DNA of 38,837 bases from Acidobacteria bacterium 13_1_20CM_58_21. GTDB taxonomy: Bacteria > Acidobacteriota > Terriglobia > Acidiferrales > UBA7541. Under the pieces are notes generated by a model that was given only the letters and a program-made list of their open reading frames with translations, made no database searches and was not told the origin of the DNA. The position numbers and the translations under genes were made by a program. Shown here piece after piece: positions 10,195 to 20,299 of this stretch (within the stretch, counting starts at the first letter, position 1; every line of letters starts with the position of its first letter). The stretch is taken from assembly GCA_001919715.1 (NCBI GenBank), contig MNIJ01000199.1:1-38837 (forward strand). Direction: 5' to 3'.

Positions 10195-10633
10195 CCGTGA
10201 AAATAAAGTCTTTTGCCGTTACAAAGGTATAGCACTGCTAACAAATTTTCTTCCGGAATGAGCTCTCGCTCCCGAAAGGTTGATCGTATCAGACGCTGCG
10301 TCACATAAAAACTGGGCATATCCGCATCCACTCGTGTCCGGAAATCTCTTGGAATCCATCTCCATGAACGAACCGATTTTAGAGTGTCCGCACGCCCACA
10401 AAATAGGGCGACGCAGCGTTCTTTTTTTTGGACCACTCGATCTTTGCAATCATGGAGCCTTCGGGAAAAGGCCTGCCATTGCCGGGAATGCCTTCCTTAT
10501 ACGCGTTTATCATCACGGGATTCCCCAGGATGGCCTTGATCCCAACTTCCGTCTGACGCGCTGCGACATCCTGCGATGTTTCGTATCCACTAAACTCAGA
10601 AAACGCACAACGGGCAGCATCATCGTTGATCAA
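10195..10633 (-). pseudogene. Decayed cytochrome P460-family protein
   Basis: FSGYETSQDVAARQTEVGIKAILGNPVMINAYKEGIPGNGRPFPEGSMIAKIEWSKKK, then a frame change to FMEMDSKRFPDTSGCGYAQFLCDAASDTINL. The haem CxxCH motif expected near the C-terminus is not recoverable; signal peptide missing. Confidence 0.75.
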
Positions 10634-13600
10634 TGTCTGCTTGCCTCCAGCCCGGTCCTCGCAGCGCCTGGCCCGCCATGATCCCCGTCAATTTGCCATC
10701 CTGGAATTCTAATTGGCCATTGACGAAGACATATCTCACACCTTTGGAAAGGCTGGTAGGCTCGGCATATGTTGCCGTGTCTTGAATGGAATTGGGATCG
10801 AAGACTGTGATATCGGCAAAATAGCCCTCCTTGAGCAGGCCACGATTGAGTAAGCGTTCGCGTTGAGCGGGCAGGGAGGTCATTTTACGAATAGCTTGTT
10901 CAAGCGGCAGCAGGTGCAGATCCCGGACGTAACGTCCAAGGAAGCGCGGCATCGCCCCAAAAGCTCTCGGGTGCGTGTGCTCTTCAAAGAGCGGTCCATC
11001 GAGAGATAATTCGCCTGCGTCGAGGCAGAGACTGGTCCACGGTTGCTTCAACCCGAATTGCATATCGTTTTCGCTGGCCATGAAGTAGAGCGCTCCGGTC
11101 TGGCCTTTATCCGCGAGGATGAAATCGAAGAGTGCATCGAGCTGTGTTTTCGTTTGCGTCTTGGCAATCTGGGCGACTGTCTTACCATCAAATTTCTTGA
11201 GATCCGGGTTTACCACACCCGAAACCATGACGCCGCCACCGCCGCCGCTGTCGAAGTATAAGTTTTCCCATTGCTGGTGGTCTGCGCTCATTTCTGCTTT
11301 TATCTTGGCGCGGGTCGCGGAGTCCCGCAGGCGCTGCAGGAGTTTCTCGATACCACCGTCGGCGACCCATGGCGGGAGGCTGGAAGCCAGAGCGGTGCCT
11401 CCGGCAATGTAGGGGTACATGTCCGCAGTTACATCCTGTCCTGAGTCACGCGCCGTTTGGATCATCCCAACGATTTTGGGCATGGAACCCCAGCGTGTCT
11501 TTCCGCTGACTTTAAGATGGAAGATTTCAACCGGCAGATGCGCTTCACGCCCAATGCGCAACGCCTCGGTGATGGCCGCCGGCTCGCTCTGTCCTTCACT
11601 CCGCATGTGCGTGCCGTAGATACCGCCGTATTGCGCAGCCACTTTTGCCAAGTCGATCAATTCTTCGGTTTTGGCGTAGTGTCCCGGTGGATAAATGAGC
11701 GCTGTTGAGATTCCGAACGCGCCTTGTTGCATGGCTTGTGCTACGAGAGCCTTCATCTTTTCCAGTTCCTTGGGCGTGGGTGGGCGGTCCACGTCCCCCA
11801 ACACTGCTTCTCGCACTTGCGCGGCACCCACGTATGTCCCGATATTCAGAGGAGTGCCAACCCTTTTCAGGCGGTCGAAGTAGCCATCCAGCGTGGCCCA
11901 ATCCACCTTGAGTTGGTAGTGGTCTAGCACGGGCTGAAGCGGTACCAGAGTAAGGTCCGTCTGTGGCGCGATTGATCCTCCCTCACCGGTAATTTCCGTG
12001 GTGATTCCCTGCGAAAGCTTGCTCAAGGAACGGTTGTCGATGAGTAGCGACGCTTCCGATTGTCCGAGCATGTCGATGAAGCCCGGCGAAACGACCAGTC
12101 CCGAGGCATCAATCGCGCGAATGGCGTGCGCGCCATCGAGTTTTCCGATCGCCACGATGCGGTTGCCGCGCAGCGCAATGTCCCCGGAAACCCAAGGATT
12201 TCCGGAGCCGTCAAGGATTTTTCCATTTTTAATGAGCACGTCGTAGTCACGGCTGCCTTGGACGCTTGCTTGCGAGTGCAATGGTGCGTCAAAAGCCGCG
12301 GAAGCGATTTCACCCAAGGCTTCTCCGACGATTTTTTGTGTCGCTTCAGGATCCTCCAAGGGAACGGCTACCATATTGGCGTAAAGCGCCAGAATAAGAT
12401 GCTCGCCGCTGGCTGTTTCCATATAGCCGGCAAGACCCTTGCCGGTGATCATCAAATTCTTGTTCAAGGCATCGTAGACGCCATACGTTCCGGTTTTTGC
12501 GTGCACGTGTCCCGCGGCAGGTGAGTTCACCTGAATCTTAAAGAGCGTGCCATCTTTTCCCAGGATCGGCAGTGCGTGATGAAAATCGGCGAAATCTTTT
12601 TGTTTGGACATGTAAAGCAGATAGTGGACCATGAAATCCGGCGTATAAAAGGCGTTGCCACCGGCTCCGTCGCTTTGGGACGCGCCAGTAAGATCAAGCC
12701 CACCTTTCTTCAGAAAATCGTTCTCCAGGTCAAAACCCGTGGGATTAATTTGGTTAGCTTTGTTGCCCAGCAACGCGGCGAGAACGAAGGGCGTTATGCT
12801 GGCGTGAAGGTTCTGGCTGACTTTCAATGTGACCTTCACTTCTTCCGTGAGAGGTGGTGAAACATGCTCCGCGACTAGGTTCTCTGGTTTGTAGCTTGCG
12901 GCTAGCGCCTTAAAATCAGGCTTGTCCCCCGTAGACGCAAAGACAGAGGCCACACCATTTTCCTTCAGAGCTTCCATCAAAACGGTACCGGCAAAACGAC
13001 TGGGTTCAGGCACACCATAGGAGGCCATAGTAGAGCGGCCGCCAAGGGCCAGGGTGCCGGTCACGGTGACGATGTGCGTTCCGTCCTGGTTAGGTTTGCC
13101 ATCAGAGTATTCGAGCGAGGCCTTCGATCCGGCCTTTCCGGTTGTGGCCTGGTTGATGAACGTAACGTATGCCGTCCGCGGAGAGATCTTGAGTGTTACC
13201 GGGGCGCCTTCGGCCGAGCCAGGAGTGAAGACCACATCGAGGACGTTATCATTCACGACGATCGGCGATATTACTATGCCCGTGCCCAGCTCGCGTTCTC
13301 CTTCAGGAAAGAGAGTCACGTCCACCAAGAGCTTCCCATTTACGCGCCTGATGCCCTTATCGGCAATCTGTCGCGCAAACTCGCGCAGCACCAATAGTGT
13401 GTCGCCGGCTAGGCCCTTGCTATCGGGCCCTCCGTAGGAGTGATCTTGATCTTCAAATGCCAAAGTCCCATCCGGCTGAATACGGTTGGAAAGGTTAGAG
13501 TCGCCGCTGGCCACTAGCACCAGATCGCCGTCGAGCGTCCCGTCATTCTTAATCGGCCCCGTGCGATAAACCCTGGTATGGAAGCGGTAGTCTCCACCTA

Positions 13601-13883
13601 AGAGCTCGAGCGCTGTGCCCTCCGTGAGCAACTTGGTTGTGGAGCCAGGCACGAAGAGCTGTTGCGAATTCAACTCGTAGAGGACCTTCCCGGTATCGAG
13701 CGAATAAAATTCGATGCCGAATCGGGAGTGTGCAAATTCTGGGCGGCTCATGATTTTCTTGATCCGCTGCTCCAGGGCAGGGGGGAACTGCGCAGACACA
13801 GGACGCCTCGAAAGCCCGGCTAGAATAAACAATGTGCAGATTGCGAGAATTCGGAAAGCCTCTTTCTTGTTCATGGGGTACAC
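10620..13883 (-). CDS. Secreted fusion: DD-carboxypeptidase/endopeptidase (PBP4/DacB, S13) + N-acyl-D-amino-acid deacylase-like amidohydrolase
   Basis: 1087 aa ORF. Signal peptide MNKKEAFRILAICTLFILAGLSRRPVSAQ; S13 motifs STTK (aa 81-84), SQN (356-358), KTG (463-465); from about aa 545 DYDVLIKNGKILDGSGNPWVSGDIALRGNRIVAIG...VVSPGFIDMLGQSE...GTHMRSEG...FHLKVSG...HPRAFGAMPRFLGRYVRD. Confidence 0.9.
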   Translation of the reverse strand: MYPMNKKEAFRILAICTLFILAGLSRRPVSAQFPPALEQRIKKIMSRPEFAHSRFGIEFYSLDTGKVLYELNSQQLFVPGSTTKLLTEGTALELLGGDYRFHTRVYRTGPIKNDGTLDGDLVLVASGDSNLSNRIQPDGTLAFEDQDHSYGGPDSKGLAGDTLLVLREFARQIADKGIRRVNGKLLVDVTLFPEGERELGTGIVISPIVVNDNVLDVVFTPGSAEGAPVTLKISPRTAYVTFINQATTGKAGSKASLEYSDGKPNQDGTHIVTVTGTLALGGRSTMASYGVPEPSRFAGTVLMEALKENGVASVFASTGDKPDFKALAASYKPENLVAEHVSPPLTEEVKVTLKVSQNLHASITPFVLAALLGNKANQINPTGFDLENDFLKKGGLDLTGASQSDGAGGNAFYTPDFMVHYLLYMSKQKDFADFHHALPILGKDGTLFKIQVNSPAAGHVHAKTGTYGVYDALNKNLMITGKGLAGYMETASGEHLILALYANMVAVPLEDPEATQKIVGEALGEIASAAFDAPLHSQASVQGSRDYDVLIKNGKILDGSGNPWVSGDIALRGNRIVAIGKLDGAHAIRAIDASGLVVSPGFIDMLGQSEASLLIDNRSLSKLSQGITTEITGEGGSIAPQTDLTLVPLQPVLDHYQLKVDWATLDGYFDRLKRVGTPLNIGTYVGAAQVREAVLGDVDRPPTPKELEKMKALVAQAMQQGAFGISTALIYPPGHYAKTEELIDLAKVAAQYGGIYGTHMRSEGQSEPAAITEALRIGREAHLPVEIFHLKVSGKTRWGSMPKIVGMIQTARDSGQDVTADMYPYIAGGTALASSLPPWVADGGIEKLLQRLRDSATRAKIKAEMSADHQQWENLYFDSGGGGGVMVSGVVNPDLKKFDGKTVAQIAKTQTKTQLDALFDFILADKGQTGALYFMASENDMQFGLKQPWTSLCLDAGELSLDGPLFEEHTHPRAFGAMPRFLGRYVRDLHLLPLEQAIRKMTSLPAQRERLLNRGLLKEGYFADITVFDPNSIQDTATYAEPTSLSKGVRYVFVNGQLEFQDGKLTGIMAGQALRGPGWRQADIDQR

Positions 13884-14086
13884 GTCCTCGGACCTTCAGA
13901 TTTGTACGGAACCACGTGTCGGGCAGCAGGCGCGCTGACAAGAGAGGCAAATCCGCGGAGGAACCACGCACCTGTTCGAGTTGTTTTCATCGGAGTCGAC
14001 TGGGCTTGCTCCAGCGGCGAACATGATGAATGCCCAAAGCGTAAACTCCCTTGCCGTGTTCCCTGGTCATTCCCAAGGCTTCTGCC

Positions 14087-14736
14087 CTACACGGTGGCCA
14101 ACTGCGCGATCCAGTTGGTGGTGCGCACAGTAAGCCGTTCTATTCGATCGCGTCTTACTAAATATGCCAGACCTGGTACTTTGGGAACATGGATCGCGCC
14201 CATCGATGTGACCTCGACCTCGGGCTCGATAATGTCCTCGTCCCAATAACGTTTACTGGCTGAAACGTCGCTAGGGAGAGTGAAACCCTTCGAGCGTTGA
14301 CATCGCGACGTTGTGGGCTCTTCCAATACCCGATTCCAGCATCCCCCCGCACCAGACCGGGATGGAATGGTGGCGGCAAACTTCCTTCGACGCAGCGCGC
14401 TTCGGTATGCCCGCCAACGTGGCCAAGCTTGATGTTGATAGCCATCTCATGGCCGCGTATGTGCGACATTAGAGCAGGAAATTCGGAAGCGTCCAATATG
14501 TTTTTGCCGATGACCGAAGGAGCGATGAAATCGGAAAGCACGTGCCAGGCGGTTTCAGTTGTTTCAGCATTGTAGCCTGGCGTTTCGCTCGCTGTGACTT
14601 CGCCCCAGCCGCTGACACCATCCGCAATGGTTTCCACAAGAAGAATCCTGCGATTCTGGACGATCCCAAAACTTGTTTCAAACGGCGCCTTGAGACGCAT
14701 GTGAATTTCACGCAATGCGATCGCTTCAATCTTCAT
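14087..14736 (-). pseudogene. Internally deleted o-succinylbenzoate synthase/N-succinylamino-acid racemase family (enolase superfamily) relic
   Basis: N-terminus MKIEAIALREIHMRLKAPFETSFGIVQNRRILLVETIADGVSGWGEVTASETPGYNAETTETAW...SHIRGHEMA; then [22 protein letters not shown] and, after a frameshift, [53 protein letters not shown]. The catalytic barrel between these parts is missing. Confidence 0.82.
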
Positions 14737-14849
14737 AAGGCCCCAGAATGTAGCCTCCGCTACTTCAATCAATTCAACCCCGACAGCAGCGCGCTTGGCC
14801 CTCCTGCCGGTTCTTCACGCCTGAAGTTCGACGGCCTTTTCACGGCGGC

Positions 14850-14885
14850 GTGACCCGTGTCACGATTGAAAGTGATGACCGTCAC
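14850..14885. promoter_or_regulatory. Paired CRP-like operator upstream of usp
   Basis: GTGACCCGTGTCAC (14850-14863) and GTGATGACCGTCAC (14872-14885), each GTGA-N6-TCAC, centres 22 bp apart; TATCTA (14909-14914) is a possible -10. Confidence 0.7.
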
Positions 14886-14936
14886 AGCCAGATGAACATC
14901 CAAAGGCGTATCTAGAAGGCTAAAGGGAGGTGGCCC

Positions 14937-15821
14937 ATGCAAGCAGTTCAGGCAAGAACGAGAATTACACTCAAGAACATTTTGTTCGCAACTGACTTTT
15001 CACCAGCAGCGGACCTGGCCGCACTGATCGCCATCCAGATCGCGCGACCTTACGGCGCCAAGGTATATGGGGTACACGTGAATAGATTCGATGATTACAC
15101 GGGTGCTGCACCCAATGCCTGGGCCGCGATGGCTGAGGCCGCGGAGAAGGAGAGCAAGGAAGATGCACGACGCCTGAATGAACAGCTCCAGGGCATCGAA
15201 CACGAGGTAGTAGTCGGTGAAGGTAAGATTTGGGAAGTCATGTCCGATCTGATCGAACAGAAGGAAATCGACCTGGTTGTGCTGGGGACCCGCGGGCGCA
15301 CGGGTTTGGGAAAGACGTTATTCGGTTCGGTTGCCGAAGAGATTCTCAGGCAATCGCCGTGCCCGGTGCTGACGGTTGGCCCACACGTGAACCCTTGGTC
15401 CGAAGAATACGCAAAGATGCGGGAAATCCTGTGCGCCACGGACCTGGCCACGGACACGCCAATAGCGGCTCCGTACGCCATATCTCTGGCGCAAGAGAAC
15501 CAGGCGCATCTCGTGTTGCTGCACGTGATCGAAGACCCCAAGGTAGGGGATCTGGTGGACACCCCAGAGGTGGTGGATTTGAAGCAACGAAAGCTCCAGC
15601 ACTTGGTTACGGAGCAAGCCGGATTGTGGTGCGAACCCACCTACGTCGTGGAACAAGGACCGGCGGCAGAGAAAATCCTGGATGTTGCAAAACGGCGGCA
15701 CACGGATCTGATCGTGCTGGGGGCCCGGCCGGCAAAGGGTTTTGCAACGCATCTGAACGTTGGCGCGGTCCACAAGGTCGTGTCGCAAGCGAACTGCCCA
15801 GTCCTTACGGTTCGTGGCTGA
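14937..15821 (+). CDS. Universal stress protein, two tandem UspA domains
   Basis: KNILFATDFSPAADLAALIAIQIARPYGAKVYGVHV; DLVVLGTRGRTGLGKTLFGSVAEEILRQSPCPVLTVGP; second domain REILCATDLATDTPIAAPYAISLA...DLIVLGARPAKGF. Confidence 0.95.
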   Translation: MQAVQARTRITLKNILFATDFSPAADLAALIAIQIARPYGAKVYGVHVNRFDDYTGAAPNAWAAMAEAAEKESKEDARRLNEQLQGIEHEVVVGEGKIWEVMSDLIEQKEIDLVVLGTRGRTGLGKTLFGSVAEEILRQSPCPVLTVGPHVNPWSEEYAKMREILCATDLATDTPIAAPYAISLAQENQAHLVLLHVIEDPKVGDLVDTPEVVDLKQRKLQHLVTEQAGLWCEPTYVVEQGPAAEKILDVAKRRHTDLIVLGARPAKGFATHLNVGAVHKVVSQANCPVLTVRG

Positions 15822-16231
15822 GCATGACTGTATGCCGATAGGCCCAGCGATGCACTCCATTCGCCGGGTTGCTCGCTATAGGGTCGAGGCTAGATAAGCA
15901 CGATTTTCCGAAAGTCGTAGGCTCCAACGCGAGGGTGGGTGGACGCGAGAGTCCCGTCATGTTCCGAGGCGATGCCTCGTCCGCACACCTTTCCGCGAAC
16001 TCCAGAATTATGAACGGTGTCGAAAAGGAAGATAGACATGGCTACGATTCTTCAGGAAGGACTCCCGCAAGCAAAATCAAAAAACGGCAACTTCGACGAT
16101 GAGGGCGCTCGTTTTTCGCGGTCCAACTCAGATCAACATTGCACACGTTTCGATCCTGAATTGTGTGCCACAGATGCTTCCTGCGGGGTGGCATTAGCGT
16201 GAGACTTCGCGCCGGGAGCGGGCGAACCGTA

Positions 16232-16621
16232 ATGCAAATTCTGAAAGCTGGCGTGCTCTATTTCGCTCTCGTTTTCGCGGTGGGATTCATTCTTGGCCCC
16301 ATCCGCGTGCTGGGGGTCGCTCCGCGACTCGGCACAAGAATGGCCGAACTCTTGGAAACCCCTGTCATGCCGGCAATCACAATTTTGGCCGCGCGATGGA
16401 TTGTTAGCAGACTTGCTGTGCCGCCCACACTGTCGTGTCGACTAGGTATGGGTTGCATCGCCCTTATCCTCATGCTGGTAGCGGAATTTACGCTTGTTCT
16501 TTGGCTTCGAGGCCTCTCCATCAGGGAGTACCTTGCAGGCCGAGATCCCGTAGCGGGAACGGTCTACTATTTGACACTCGGGACCTTTGCCGCCATGCCG
16601 CTTCTAGTGGTTCGGAGATGA
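16232..16621 (+). CDS. Small integral membrane protein of unknown function (about four hydrophobic helices)
   Basis: MQILKAGVLYFALVFAVGFILGPIRVLGVAPRLGTRMAELLETPVMPAITILAARWIVSRL...; start chosen at the internal ATG. Confidence 0.65.
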   Translation: MQILKAGVLYFALVFAVGFILGPIRVLGVAPRLGTRMAELLETPVMPAITILAARWIVSRLAVPPTLSCRLGMGCIALILMLVAEFTLVLWLRGLSIREYLAGRDPVAGTVYYLTLGTFAAMPLLVVRR

Positions 16622-16641
16622 GTTCAATCCCAGAAATCTGG

Positions 16642-17892
16642 CTACAGGGCTTTTGATACGTTCGCGCTGGCCACGTCACCGATTTTTGCGGACGACAGCC
16701 TCCAACACTCTCTCGCAATTGCCCAATCTTCTTGAGCGCGCACGACGAAGACGCGAACGGCTGAATCGGAAAGGGAAATATCCTGGTCCGCAGGTGACTG
16801 CGCATTCTTCTCGGCGTCGAGTTTCAAGCCAAGAAATTCGAAATTGGCGCAAGCCGCCCCTCGTATGTTAGGTGAATTCTCGCCGATCCCTGCGGTAAAG
16901 ACCAAAGCATCTATCCCGCCCAACGCTGCAATCATCGCGCCGATACCGGCCCGCAGGCGATGCACGAAGATCTCCAAAGCCAGCTTGGCCCGCCCATGGC
17001 CGTCGTTCGCAGCGGCCACGATCTGCCGCATATCACTCGAGATTCCAGAGATTCCCAGCAGACCTGATTTGGTGTTGAGCAAATCGTCGAGCTGCTGCCC
17101 GGTGAGCTGCCCTCGTCGCATTAAATAAGTGAGGATTCCGGGATCCACAGAACCTGATCGCGTACCCATCATAAGTCCTTCGAGGGGAGTAAAGCCCATA
17201 GTCGTATCTACGCTTAGTCCCTCACGAATAGCCGCCAGAGAGCAACCGTTCCCCAAATGACAGGTCACGAGTCTCAGCGACCTTAAATCCTTTCCGAGGA
17301 GTTGCGCGGTGCGCTGGGCGCAATACTGATGATTGATTCCGTGAAATCCATACCGACGAATCCCCTGAGCGAGCCATTCATAGGGGCCGGGATATACAGC
17401 CGCTGGTTCCGGTAATTGGCTGTGAAAGGCAGTGTCGAACACGGCCACCTGGAGAACCGTCCCGATGCGTTTCTCGATGATCTCGATCCCTGCCAGCTCA
17501 GCGCGGTTATGGAGCGGTGCAAAAGCGGACATGCTCGCTATCGCAGATTTCACTTTCGGCGTGATAGCGATTGTCTCACGGAGGTCCTTGCCACCGTGCA
17601 CGATACGATGACCTACTCCCGCGATTTCTGAAGGCGCGGAAACCACGCGCAGCTTTCCATTCCATAATGTATCCAGCAGTTGGTCGATAGCATTGGAGCG
17701 CGACGCAACCTTGACGCGATCTTTCAGATGATCCCCTTGCAGGTTCCACACTTGAACGTCGGCTTGATTGCCGTCCCATTCGATCTTGCCTGCCCAGACC
17801 GGTGCAGGTGGATGCTCCGGAAGTGTGTTTCCGATGTCGTAAAGACAGCTCTTCTGGCTACTGGAACCCGAGTTGAGTACAAGGATTTTCAT
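16642..17892 (-). CDS. ackA: Acetate kinase
   Basis: MKILVLNSGSSSQKSCLYDI start; GIRRYGFHGINHQYC; LVTCHLGNGCSLAAI; DTTMGFTPLEGLMMGTRSGSVDPGI; VFTAGIGENSP. Confidence 0.95.
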   Translation of the reverse strand: MKILVLNSGSSSQKSCLYDIGNTLPEHPPAPVWAGKIEWDGNQADVQVWNLQGDHLKDRVKVASRSNAIDQLLDTLWNGKLRVVSAPSEIAGVGHRIVHGGKDLRETIAITPKVKSAIASMSAFAPLHNRAELAGIEIIEKRIGTVLQVAVFDTAFHSQLPEPAAVYPGPYEWLAQGIRRYGFHGINHQYCAQRTAQLLGKDLRSLRLVTCHLGNGCSLAAIREGLSVDTTMGFTPLEGLMMGTRSGSVDPGILTYLMRRGQLTGQQLDDLLNTKSGLLGISGISSDMRQIVAAANDGHGRAKLALEIFVHRLRAGIGAMIAALGGIDALVFTAGIGENSPNIRGAACANFEFLGLKLDAEKNAQSPADQDISLSDSAVRVFVVRAQEDWAIARECWRLSSAKIGDVASANVSKAL

Positions 17893-17896
17893 GCCC

Positions 17897-20299
17897 CTAA
17901 GAGGGCCATTTCCAATCCCGGATTTCCGGCAAGTCGTCTCCATGCTCGCGGATGTATTGTTTGTGCTCAACGAGCTTGTTGCGCAGGAACTGTTTGAAGT
18001 GTGCGCCTAGGCGTTGCAAGCGCGGGACGCGGTCGACGACGTCGCCCGCTAGGTGAAATCGATCCAAATCGTTTAGGACCGTCATATCGAAGGGAGTGGT
18101 CGTCGTGCCTTCTTCCTTATATCCGCGGACATGGAAGTTGTCATGATTCGTGCGTCGATAAGTCAGCCGGTGGATCAGCCAAGGATAGCCGTGATAGGCA
18201 AAGATGACCGGCTTGTCGATTGTGAATATGGAGTCGAACTCACGGTCGGGGAGGCCATGGGGATGTTCGGTTGAGGGCTGGATGGTCATCAAGTCAACCA
18301 CATTGACGACCCGGACCTTGATATCAGGAAAGTGTTGGCGCAGCAGATCGACAGCCGCAAGCGTCTCTAGTGTCGGGACATCTCCGGCACAGACCATCAC
18401 CACATCCGGATCGCTTCCCTGGTCGCTCGAAGCCCACTGCCAGATTCCAATCCCATTCGTGCAATGCTGGATGGCTGATTCCATCTCGAGCCATTGCAGC
18501 GCCGGCTGCTTTCCGGCGACGATAACGTTGACGTAGTCTCGGCTGCGGAGGCAGTGATCAGCCACCGAAAGCAGCGTGTTGGCATCCGGAGGAAGGTACA
18601 CGCGGACAATATCGGCCTTCTTGTTTACGACATGGTCGATGAAGCCAGGGTCTTGGTGGGTGAAGCCGTTATGGTCTTGGCGCCAAACGTGTGAAGTAAG
18701 TAGGTAATTCAGTGAGGCGATTGGGCGTCGCCAAGGAATATTTCTCGTTACCTTGAGCCACTTTGCGTGCTGATTGAACATGGAGTCTACGATGTGAATG
18801 AAAGCCTCGTAGCAGGAGAAAAAGCCATGGCGGCCAGTGAGCAGATAACCCTCGAGCCAGCCCTGGCACATATGCTCACTGAGCACCTCCATCACACGGC
18901 CATCTCTTGAGAGGTGCTCGTCCGTAGGAAGAACCGGCCCCAAGAAAACTTTGTCAGTGATTTCGAACACGGCATCTAGACGGTTTGAGGCGGTCTCGTC
19001 GGGACCAAATACCCGGAAGTTCTTTGAGCCCGCGTTGCCTTTCATAACATCACGCAGAAGGTTTCCTAAGACTCGAGTGGCTTCCGCGATCTCGATGCCT
19101 GGCTTTGGCACGCTCACCGCATATTCGCGGAAGTCTGGCATCACCAGGTCCTTAAGCAGCAGTCCTCCATTCGCATGCGGATTGGCGCCCATCCTGCTTG
19201 TGCCACTCGGCGCGAGTTCGGCTAGCTCTGGAATTAGCTTGCCGCTTCCATCGAACAGCTCTTCTGGCCGGTAGCTCTTGAGCCACTGTTCCAATATCTT
19301 TACGTGGTCAGGGCGTGACACAAAATTCGTAACTGGGACCTGGTGTGCACGCCAAGTGTCTTCGACCGGTTTTCCGTCGACTATCTTTGGTCCTGTCCAA
19401 CCCTTCGGCGTTCGCAGGATGATCATCGGCCACACGGGGAGTCCGGTACACCGCTCCTTGCGGGCAGCATTCTGAACGGCGTGAATTTCCTCGATGACCG
19501 CGTCGAGCGTGTGGGCCATGAGCTGGTGCATACTCTCTGGTTCATGGCCTTCCACAAAATGCGGCTTGTAACCATAGCCGGTGAAAAGTTCAGTCAATTC
19601 CGTGTCACTCAGACGCCCCAGTATGGTGGGGTTCGCGATTTTGTAACCGTTCAAGTGCAGTATGGGAAGAACCACGCCGTCGCGCGCGGGGTTCAGAAAC
19701 TTATTGGAGTGCCAACTCCCAGCCAGCGGCCCGGTCTCGGCCTCGCCATCACCCACTACACAACAAACCAGCAAGTCCGGATTATCGAACGCGGCGCCAT
19801 AAGCGTGAGCAATTGAGTATCCCAGTTCACCACCTTCGTGAATCGAGCCCGGTGTCTCTGGTGCGACGTGGCTTGGAATACCTCCGGGGAATGAGAACTG
19901 CTTAAAGAGTTTCTTCAGGCCCTCATCGGTTTGTGAAATGTTGGGGTAAAGTTCGCTGTAGGTGCCCTCCAGGTAGGTGTTGGCAACCAAACCGGGTCCT
20001 CCGTGACCGGGGCCAGTGACGTAGATAACGTTCAGGCCTTGCTTTTTAATCAACCGATTGAAATGAACATAGATGAAGTTTAGTCCTGGCGTCGTTCCCC
20101 AATGACCCAATAACCGCGGCTTGATGTGTTCGATTTTCAGTGGTTCATGAAGCAGTGGATTACCATAAAGGTAGATCTGCCCTACGGAAAGGTAATTCGC
20201 AGCGCGCCAGTAGGCATGCATCTTGCGCAGCTCTTCGGTGGACAAAGGCTCGTCGGATTCATGAGGCCTTGTTGAACCCGCGGACGCGGCCGTAGCCAT
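17897..20299 (-). CDS. xfp: Xylulose-5-phosphate/fructose-6-phosphate phosphoketolase
   Basis: [84 protein letters not shown]; start at the inner ATG preceded by gagggaggg; ORF is open to 20323. Confidence 0.95.
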   Translation of the reverse strand: MATAASAGSTRPHESDEPLSTEELRKMHAYWRAANYLSVGQIYLYGNPLLHEPLKIEHIKPRLLGHWGTTPGLNFIYVHFNRLIKKQGLNVIYVTGPGHGGPGLVANTYLEGTYSELYPNISQTDEGLKKLFKQFSFPGGIPSHVAPETPGSIHEGGELGYSIAHAYGAAFDNPDLLVCCVVGDGEAETGPLAGSWHSNKFLNPARDGVVLPILHLNGYKIANPTILGRLSDTELTELFTGYGYKPHFVEGHEPESMHQLMAHTLDAVIEEIHAVQNAARKERCTGLPVWPMIILRTPKGWTGPKIVDGKPVEDTWRAHQVPVTNFVSRPDHVKILEQWLKSYRPEELFDGSGKLIPELAELAPSGTSRMGANPHANGGLLLKDLVMPDFREYAVSVPKPGIEIAEATRVLGNLLRDVMKGNAGSKNFRVFGPDETASNRLDAVFEITDKVFLGPVLPTDEHLSRDGRVMEVLSEHMCQGWLEGYLLTGRHGFFSCYEAFIHIVDSMFNQHAKWLKVTRNIPWRRPIASLNYLLTSHVWRQDHNGFTHQDPGFIDHVVNKKADIVRVYLPPDANTLLSVADHCLRSRDYVNVIVAGKQPALQWLEMESAIQHCTNGIGIWQWASSDQGSDPDVVMVCAGDVPTLETLAAVDLLRQHFPDIKVRVVNVVDLMTIQPSTEHPHGLPDREFDSIFTIDKPVIFAYHGYPWLIHRLTYRRTNHDNFHVRGYKEEGTTTTPFDMTVLNDLDRFHLAGDVVDRVPRLQRLGAHFKQFLRNKLVEHKQYIREHGDDLPEIRDWKWPS

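Noticed and set aside
13950-14040. VRVVFIGVDWACSSGEHDEC resembles the N-terminus of an IS110-type transposase
   Set aside because: Only about ten residues are suggestive and nothing follows; too short to support a mobile-element call.
16038-16202. Small ORF MATILQEGLPQAKSKNGNFDDEG... with a possible RBS
   Set aside because: No recognisable family and low complexity; could be real but cannot be supported.
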